Source: Candidatus Omnitrophota bacterium
Lineage (GTDB): Bacteria > NPL-UPA2 > BS750m-G34
NCBI GenBank assembly: GCA_030640045.1
Contig: DAOWKF010000001.1
Coordinates: forward strand, 1-17,625
DNA length: 17,625 bases
Reading direction: 5' to 3'
Made by a program: the position numbers and the translations under genes. Shown piece by piece: positions 12,910 to 17,625 of the stretch. A model generated the notes under the pieces. The model had not been told where the DNA came from, did no database searches, and was given only the letters and a program-made list of their open reading frames with translations. How positions within the stretch are numbered: position 1 is the first letter of the stretch; each line of letters begins with the position of its first letter.

Positions 12910-13958
12910 TGAGTCTTGTCTTAGTCGGAATAAATCATAAAACTGCTCCCCTGAAAATACGCGAGGAGTTTTCATTTACTAAGAAACGACTAAAGATTAC
13001 TCTTGTTGAACTGAAAGAGATGTCTTTGATACTTGGTGAAGTGATACTTTCTACCTGTAACAGAATGGAAATATATGCTCACCTGACAGAGTCTAAAGAG
13101 AAAATGCCAAAGAGCAAGGAGCAAATAACAAGATTTCTTCTTAGCAGACATCGTCTTACAGAAGATGAGTTTAACCGTTATTTTTATATCTTAGAAGATA
13201 TAGATGCTCTCAGGCATATTTTCAGAGTAGCTTCCGGTCTGGATTCGCAGGTTTTAGGGGAGACACAAATTTTAGGTCAGGTGAAATCCGCCTGGACAAT
13301 TGCTAAAGATATGGGAACAACCGACATTTTACTTGATGAATTATTTAAGAAGGCAATCGATGTAGGAAGGGTTGCGAGGATAGACACTAAGATATCACAA
13401 GGAAATATATCCATAGGAAGCGCAGCTATAAAAATGTGTGAAGAACAATTAGGAAAATTACAGGATAAGTTAATATTGATCATTGGTGCGGGTAAAATCG
13501 GCGCTTTGGTAAGTAAGTATCTTCAGGAAAAGAAGATTAAAGGGATTTTTGTTTCTAATAGAACCTATGAAAGGGCAAGCAAGCTCGCTTCAAACTGCGG
13601 AGGAGAAGCCATAGATTTTAGCCGGCTAAAGGAAAAGTTAAAGAAAGCTGCCATTGTTATCAGTTCCACCGCAAGTCCGCACTTTGTTTTAAGAAAAGAG
13701 ACCTTAGCAGAAACTATGCAGGCAAGAGTGAACCCATTGTTTATAATAGACCTTGCCTTACCCAGGGATGTTGATCCGGAAGCAAGGAATATTCCCGGGA
13801 TATATTTGTATGACCTGGATGATTTGAAATCTGTGGTTGAAGACAATTTTGCCAGGAGAAAAAAAGAAGCACGACTTGTTGAGGGGATAATTCAGAGAGA
13901 ATTAACAGAATTTGCACAAATACTAAACCCCCACACCAATGCATTGATGTGGGGGTAA
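12909..13958 (+). CDS. hemA: glutamyl-tRNA reductase, C-terminally shortened
   Basis: HemA reduces the glutamyl group on tRNA-Glu to glutamate-1-semialdehyde using NADPH, the first step of the C5 pathway. The N-terminus VGINHKTAPLKIREEF and the nucleophile Cys50 in ILSTCNRMEIY are intact. So are GLDSQVLGETQILGQVKSA, the NADPH motif LIIGAGKIGALV, and FIIDLALPRDVDPEA. At 349 residues it is about 70-80 shorter than typical HemA. It ends in the first helix of the dimerisation domain with ELTEFAQILNPHTNALMWG, whose last 10 codons are a palindrome (13927-13956). It should keep the active site, but dimer formation is doubtful. AAAGGA precedes the start. Confidence 0.92.
   Translation: MSLVLVGINHKTAPLKIREEFSFTKKRLKITLVELKEMSLILGEVILSTCNRMEIYAHLTESKEKMPKSKEQITRFLLSRHRLTEDEFNRYFYILEDIDALRHIFRVASGLDSQVLGETQILGQVKSAWTIAKDMGTTDILLDELFKKAIDVGRVARIDTKISQGNISIGSAAIKMCEEQLGKLQDKLILIIGAGKIGALVSKYLQEKKIKGIFVSNRTYERASKLASNCGGEAIDFSRLKEKLKKAAIVISSTASPHFVLRKETLAETMQARVNPLFIIDLALPRDVDPEARNIPGIYLYDLDDLKSVVEDNFARRKKEARLVEGIIQRELTEFAQILNPHTNALMWG
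13927..13956. repeat. near-perfect 30-nt palindrome forming the 3' end of hemA
   Basis: ACCCCCACA (13927-13935) pairs with TGTGGGGGT (13948-13956), and the centre CAATGCATTG is itself palindromic. Fourteen of 15 position pairs match. It ends inside the hemA stop codon (TAA 13956-13958), and hemC starts at the next base. It has the same length as the palindrome at 8611-8640 but an unrelated sequence. In mRNA it would occlude the hemC start region. There is no T run. Confidence 0.85.
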
Positions 13959-14657
13959 ATGGAAAATATTATGCGGGCAAGAAAGACCACTAGCATTGGT
14001 ACTAGAAGAAGTCCTTTAGCTTTAAAGCAGGCAGAGGAGGTAATTGCGTTGTTTAAAAAGGATTGCTTAGGACTTGACTTTCGAATCGTTAAAATAGAGA
14101 CATTCGGAGATAAGGATAGAACAAGACCCCTTGAGAAGTTGGAAGGAACGGATTTTTTTACCAGAGAGATAGAGCAGGCGCTTTTGCAAAGAAGGGTTGA
14201 TTTAGCCGTGCATAGTGCTAAAGATTTACCGGATGTATTACCACGAGGATTGGAGATAGCCGCGATATTAAAATCTATAGATCCCTATGATGTGCTTGTT
14301 TCTAAAAATAATTTGAAATTAAAAGAACTTCCTTATGCAGCCAAAATTGGGACAAGCAGTCTGCGGCGGAAAAGTCAATTAAAAGCCTTTCGGGAGGATT
14401 TTCAAATATTTGCTCTTCGCGGGAATATAGAAGAACGCCTAAAGAAATTAGAAGAGAGCGACCTTGATGCCATTGTTATTGCTGCCGCCGGCCTTGTTCG
14501 TTTAGGTTTAGAAGATAGAATAACCGAAAGGCTCTCTTTCGATGTCTTAAAACCACATCCTCTTCAAGGCTCTTTAGCGATTGAAATAAGAGCAGATGAT
14601 ACAGAAATGAAAAATCTTGCAGCTAAATTGGACTTTCAAAGGAGACCTGATAAATGA
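13959..14657 (+). CDS. hemC: porphobilinogen deaminase (hydroxymethylbilane synthase) lacking domain 3
   Basis: HemC polymerises four porphobilinogens into hydroxymethylbilane. Domains 1 and 2 are clear: IGTRRSPLALKQA (about 13-25), KIETFGDKD, catalytic Asp89 in VHSAKDLPD, IGTSSLRRKSQL, LRGNIEERL, and HPLQGSLAIEIRADD. The protein ends at residue 232 with [10 protein letters not shown]. Family members continue for about 70 residues into domain 3, whose cysteine (Cys242 in E. coli, in a 'GGC' motif) carries the dipyrromethane cofactor. That cysteine is absent and is not encoded in the adjacent frames. The stop overlaps the cobA-hemD start (ATGA). The start at 13959 abuts the hemA stop; ATG 13971 is an alternative. 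Confidence 0.92.
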   Translation: MENIMRARKTTSIGTRRSPLALKQAEEVIALFKKDCLGLDFRIVKIETFGDKDRTRPLEKLEGTDFFTREIEQALLQRRVDLAVHSAKDLPDVLPRGLEIAAILKSIDPYDVLVSKNNLKLKELPYAAKIGTSSLRRKSQLKAFREDFQIFALRGNIEERLKKLEESDLDAIVIAAAGLVRLGLEDRITERLSFDVLKPHPLQGSLAIEIRADDTEMKNLAAKLDFQRRPDK

Positions 14658-16213
14658 AGGCGAAAGCGGGAAAAGTTTACCCAGCCCCCTCTGCTTCGAA
14701 GAATTTCTCCGTAGGAAAAAAGGGCTGGGTCTATTTGGTCGGGGCAGGTCCGGGAGACTTTCGATTGATTACTGTAAAAGGTTTGGAACTTATTAAAAAG
14801 GCAGATGTTATTATTTATGATTTTTTAATAAATAAGGAGTTACTTACTTTCGCAAAGAAAGGCACAGAGCTTGTTTGTGCAGGAAAGTCTCGCCAATACC
14901 CGAAGGGCAGGGATCCACGGGCTATGCCCGCGGGACTCCACTGTCATTCAATGGAACAGGGCCGGATAAATGAATTATTGGTAGAGAAGACTAAAAAGGC
15001 CAAGGTGGTGGTCCGTTTAAAGAGTGGTGATCCTTTTATCTTTGGCCGCGGTGCTGAAGAAGCAGCCTATCTTGCCAAACGAAATATCCCATACGAGGTA
15101 GTTCCCGGTGTAAGTTCAGCAGCGGCTGTTCCCGCTTCTTGCGGAATACCTTTAACCCATCGAGACTATGCTTCCTCAGTTGCTATAATTACCGGACACA
15201 GAAAAGATGATGAAAGCGTTAAATTTATCAATGCGGATACATTGGTCTATTTGATGGCGGTTACTAATTTAAAGAAAATAACAAGAAATCTGATTAAAGA
15301 TGGCAAATCATCGGATACTCCCTGTATATTAATTGAAAGAGGGACTTTTCATAACCAAAAGGTTGTTCAGGGGAATCTGGGCAACATTTTTAAGAAATCA
15401 AAAAGAGAAAAGATCAATCCGCCGGCAGTATTTGTAGTAGGAGAGGTTGTAAATTTAAGGCAGCAATTAAATAACATTCGTTATCCTGTGCAGAGACGGA
15501 GTAAAACCCAAAAGAGGGTTTTATTTACCGGAATAAATCCGGCGCGATTTAAGAATTTAGGAAAAATACTGCATTGTCCGATGATTAAAATTGTTCCTTT
15601 GGCTGATTATAGCAAGATTAAAAGAGAAATTAAGCAAATTGGTAAGTATCATTGGATAATATTTACCAGTCGATACGGTGTTAAATACTTCTTTAATATT
15701 TTTAAGAAGAAGAAAAAGGATATAAGTCAGATTAACCCCGGTCTTTCTTACCATGGAGAAATTCTTCGAAATAGAAAAGGCGGGGTTAAAACCTGTGCTA
15801 TTGGCAGGACAACTGCCGATGAATTAAAAAAATACGGCGTTAAGGTTGATTGTATTCCGGAGGAAGAATCATCGCAGGGAATAATAGAAGCATTTAAGAA
15901 ATTTGATTTGAGCGATAAAAATGTGCTGATTCCCCGCTCTAAATTGTCGGTTAATTATCTCCCGTGCGCACTGAGAGAAATGGGGGCACATATTAAAACA
16001 GTTTCAATTTGCAGAAGTATAAAACCTTTAAGAGTCAAAAGAATAGCTATTAGCGGAATTGATGAGATAATTTTTACCAGCCCGTCTACTATTAAAAATT
16101 TTATGGCAGGATATAAAACTATACCAAAAGGAATAAAAATAAAATGTATTGGCAATGTAACTTGCAGCGAGCTTAAAAAATATGGCCTTTCCGGGGAGGT
16201 GATGGCAGAATGA
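14654..16213 (+). CDS. cobA-hemD: uroporphyrinogen-III C-methyltransferase / uroporphyrinogen-III synthase fusion
   Basis: The N-terminal CobA domain (about residues 25-270) makes precorrin-2 from uroporphyrinogen III and [71 protein letters not shown]. The C-terminal HemD domain (about 285-519) closes hydroxymethylbilane to uroporphyrinogen [70 protein letters not shown]. This fusion is common in anaerobes. Three apparent insertions occur: residues 9-26 (52-nt element, 14679-14730), about 80-96 inside CobA, and 361-378 inside HemD (52-nt element, 15735-15786). Removing the first rejoins GKVY to [14 protein letters not shown] about 9 nt upstream supports the start. Confidence 0.95.
   Translation: MKAKAGKVYPAPSASKNFSVGKKGWVYLVGAGPGDFRLITVKGLELIKKADVIIYDFLINKELLTFAKKGTELVCAGKSRQYPKGRDPRAMPAGLHCHSMEQGRINELLVEKTKKAKVVVRLKSGDPFIFGRGAEEAAYLAKRNIPYEVVPGVSSAAAVPASCGIPLTHRDYASSVAIITGHRKDDESVKFINADTLVYLMAVTNLKKITRNLIKDGKSSDTPCILIERGTFHNQKVVQGNLGNIFKKSKREKINPPAVFVVGEVVNLRQQLNNIRYPVQRRSKTQKRVLFTGINPARFKNLGKILHCPMIKIVPLADYSKIKREIKQIGKYHWIIFTSRYGVKYFFNIFKKKKKDISQINPGLSYHGEILRNRKGGVKTCAIGRTTADELKKYGVKVDCIPEEESSQGIIEAFKKFDLSDKNVLIPRSKLSVNYLPCALREMGAHIKTVSICRSIKPLRVKRIAISGIDEIIFTSPSTIKNFMAGYKTIPKGIKIKCIGNVTCSELKKYGLSGEVMAE
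14679..14730 (-). repeat. 52-nt palindromic coding element, copy 2 (cobA N-terminus, inverted)
   Basis: ACCCAGCCC (14679-14687) and GGGCTGGGT (14722-14730) pair perfectly. The reverse complement is about 75% identical by hand alignment to copy 3 in hemD, including 16 consecutive identical bases (14695-14710 against 15755-15770, GGAGAAATTCTTCGAA in the copy 3 sense). GTTTAC before it and GTCTAT at its end are 54 nt apart, so the net insertion is 18 codons. Orientation is opposite to copies 1 and 3. Confidence 0.85.
14886..14937 (+). repeat. palindromic insertion inside the CobA methylase domain
   Basis: AGTCTCGC (14886-14893) pairs with GCGGGACT (14930-14937) with one G-T pair, spanning 52 nt. 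An inner CGGGC-TAT-GCCCG hairpin lies at 14918-14930. It encodes about 15-17 residues placed between AGKS and [13 protein letters not shown], where the family has a short GKRAGxH-type loop. Its length matches the 52-nt elements but its sequence does not clearly align with them, so it may be a second family. Confidence 0.55.
15735..15786 (+). repeat. 52-nt palindromic coding element, copy 3 (hemD)
   Basis: ACCCCG (15735-15740) pairs with CGGGGT (15781-15786), extended outward by TTA/TAA and inward by CTTTCT-like against AGAAAA-like arms. TTAA at 15732-15735 recurs at 15786-15789, a 54-nt period. It encodes [17 protein letters not shown] in HemD, inserted just before the conserved GVKTCAIG, and matches copies 1 and 2 (see those entries). 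Confidence 0.85.
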
Positions 16214-17229
16214 GTTATCCATTATCCAGATTGAGAAGATTGCGCAAGAGCAGTGGATTGCGGCGGATGATAAGGGAAACATATCTTTCCGTAAACGATT
16301 TAATTATGCCCTGTTTTGTAATGCCGGGCAGAAGAATTAGACGACCTATTAAATCTATGCCAGGGGTGATAAAACTCTCCATAGATAATCTGATTAGGGA
16401 AGCAAGAGAAGCGAGTACTCTCTCCATTCCGGCTGTTTTGCTTTTTGGGGTTCCTCGAGAAAAAGATGAGAAAGGCACCGAAGCATATAGTGAAAAAGGT
16501 ATTGTGCAGCAGGCTATACGGAATATTAAAAAAGAGGTTCCTGATATAGTAGTTATAACTGATGTATGTTTATGCAGTTACACTTCCCACGGACATTGTG
16601 GGGTTCTGGAAGGGAATCCGTCACAAGCCGCTGGCCACCGGTATAAAGATATTCGGATTGACAACGATAGAACATTGGAGATTCTCGCGAAGGTTGCTCT
16701 TTCTCATGCAAAGGCCGGAGCTGATATTGTTGCTCCTTCAGCAATGATGGACGGCCAAGTGAAGGCAATAAGAGAAACCTTGGACAAAAATAATTTTAAT
16801 GATGTTGCAGTTATGTCTTATTCAGCTAAATACGCCTCCGCGTTTTACGGACCTTTTAGAGAAGCGGCTGATTCAACGCCCCAATTCGGTGACCGTAAAA
16901 CCTACCAGATGGATCCGGCTAATGTAGAAGAGGCCATAAGAGAAGTTAAGGCAGATATCGAAGAGGGAGCGGATATAGTTATGGTTAAGCCTGCTTTAGC
17001 TTATTTAGACGTGATATATCGGGTAAAGCGAAAGTTTAGCTGTCCGGTTGCTGCTTATAATGTAAGCGGAGAATATTCAATGATAAAAGTAGCATCTCAG
17101 AAAGGCTGGATAAATGAGAAAGGAATTATATTAGAGATATTGACAGGCATTAAGCGGGCAGGTGCGGATATGATAATTACCTATTATGCCAAGGAGGCAG
17201 CGGAGTGGATTCAAGAGACAAGGTATTAA
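16210..17229 (+). CDS. hemB: porphobilinogen synthase (delta-aminolevulinic acid dehydratase), zinc type
   Basis: HemB condenses two 5-aminolevulinates into porphobilinogen. It has the zinc site [14 protein letters not shown] with Cys120, Cys122 and Cys130, so it is the zinc-dependent type rather than the Mg-dependent aspartate type. The two active-site lysines are in [17 protein letters not shown] and [12 protein letters not shown]. At 339 residues it is slightly long. Between GVLE and [10 protein letters not shown] there are about 12 residues more than usual, and the DNA there has AATCCG/CGGATT arms. GGAGGTGA lies about 7 nt before the ATG. It overlaps the fusion gene by 4 nt and hemL by 25 nt. 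Confidence 0.96.
   Translation: MSYPLSRLRRLRKSSGLRRMIRETYLSVNDLIMPCFVMPGRRIRRPIKSMPGVIKLSIDNLIREAREASTLSIPAVLLFGVPREKDEKGTEAYSEKGIVQQAIRNIKKEVPDIVVITDVCLCSYTSHGHCGVLEGNPSQAAGHRYKDIRIDNDRTLEILAKVALSHAKAGADIVAPSAMMDGQVKAIRETLDKNNFNDVAVMSYSAKYASAFYGPFREAADSTPQFGDRKTYQMDPANVEEAIREVKADIEEGADIVMVKPALAYLDVIYRVKRKFSCPVAAYNVSGEYSMIKVASQKGWINEKGIILEILTGIKRAGADMIITYYAKEAAEWIQETRY
16615..16659 (+). repeat. possible inserted segment with inverted ends inside hemB
   Basis: AATCCG (16615-16620) and CGGATT (16654-16659) bracket 45 nt, exactly 15 codons, covering the extra residues [15 protein letters not shown] after GVLEG. Six-nt arms alone are weak evidence; the protein-level length excess is the main argument. 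Confidence 0.3.
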
Positions 17230-17625
17230 GGAAAGATGTTTCCGCGAGATTATTTGAAGAAGCAAAAAGATATATTCCCGGCGGAGTAAATAGCCCGGTG
17301 AGGGCATATAAGGCTGTAGGTGGGGATCCTTTGTTCATCAAGAAAGCCGAAGGGTCTAAGATCTATGATGTAGATGGAAATAAATACATAGATTATGTGC
17401 TCTCCTGGGGAGCGTTAATATTAGGCCATACTCATCCGGAAGTTATAGAGGCAGTAAAAGTTGCTTTGAATAAAGGAACGAGCTTTGGCGCTCCCACTGA
17501 AGCGGAAACGGAGCTGGCCAAATTAATTGTTCAGGCATTTCCGTCCATAGAATTAGTCCGTTTTGTTAATTCAGGAACAGAGGCGGTAATGAGTGCCATC
17601 AGGTTGGCACGTGCTTATACTAAAC
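17205..17625 (+). CDS. hemL: glutamate-1-semialdehyde 2,1-aminomutase, N-terminal part
   Basis: HemL is the PLP enzyme that converts glutamate-1-semialdehyde, the HemA product, to 5-aminolevulinate. The 140 codons present encode [55 protein letters not shown] and [20 protein letters not shown]. The last contains the GTEA block that binds the PLP phosphate in the family. The start is a GTG at 17205 inside hemB, chosen because AAGGAGG lies 7 nt upstream (17191-17197) and no ATG precedes the conserved sequence. The gene runs off the window, so the PLP-binding lysine is not visible. Confidence 0.95.
   Translation, partial: MDSRDKVLRKDVSARLFEEAKRYIPGGVNSPVRAYKAVGGDPLFIKKAEGSKIYDVDGNKYIDYVLSWGALILGHTHPEVIEAVKVALNKGTSFGAPTEAETELAKLIVQAFPSIELVRFVNSGTEAVMSAIRLARAYTK

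Noticed and set aside
1..17625. Minus-strand open frames throughout the window
   Set aside because: All lie opposite conserved plus-strand genes and show low-complexity or non-protein-like composition; none has recognisable motifs.
1..17625. tRNA, rRNA, CRISPR arrays and intact insertion sequences
   Set aside because: No such structures or transposase genes were recognised; the repeats present are short, dispersed and palindromic.

Overview
This window holds a long, almost entirely plus-strand operon for tetrapyrrole synthesis: the anaerobic (cobalt-early) cobalamin pathway followed by the early steps shared by heme, siroheme and B12. The DNA is AT-rich, genes overlap at ATGA/TAATG junctions, and the enzymes are the oxygen-independent Cbi set, so the source is probably an anaerobic bacterium. 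The RACo-like gene end, the compact gene forms and the many hairpin repeats fit an uncultured lineage such as Omnitrophota, but that placement is a guess.

Layout. 1-454: the end of a probable corrinoid-activating ASKHA protein and a 59-codon remnant of a homocysteine S-methyltransferase. 468-5098: cobO, cbiP, cbiA, cbiX, cbiC. 5099-7391: an accessory island with its own terminator and promoter, encoding a ribbon-helix-helix protein, a short BRO-N protein and a DUF4062/GHKL-type protein. 7392-12469: cbiD, cbiE, cbiL, cbiF, cbiG, cbiH. 12466-17625: precorrin-2 dehydrogenase, hemA, hemC, a cobA-hemD fusion, hemB and the start of hemL.

Pathway logic. HemA and HemL make 5-aminolevulinate, HemB makes porphobilinogen, HemC and HemD make uroporphyrinogen III, and CobA plus the dehydrogenase make sirohydrochlorin. 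CbiX inserts cobalt. CbiL, CbiF, CbiG, CbiD, CbiH, CbiE and CbiC build the corrin ring, and CbiA, CobO and CbiP amidate and adenosylate it. CbiT, CbiJ, CbiB and the lower-ligand genes are not in the window.

The most unusual signal is a set of short palindromic elements inside coding sequence. Three copies of one 52-nt family (about 67-75% identical by hand alignment) sit in cbiL, at the cobA N-terminus and inside hemD. Each behaves as a 54-nt, 18-codon insertion that leaves the frame intact. Other palindromic or insertion-like segments lie in cbiA, in the CobA methylase domain and in hemB. A near-perfect 30-nt palindrome forms the end of a shortened hemA, and a perfect 30-nt palindrome lies before cbiE. 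This resembles the Rickettsia palindromic element phenomenon in an unrelated-looking genome. HemC is also notable: it stops before the domain that carries the dipyrromethane-binding cysteine.
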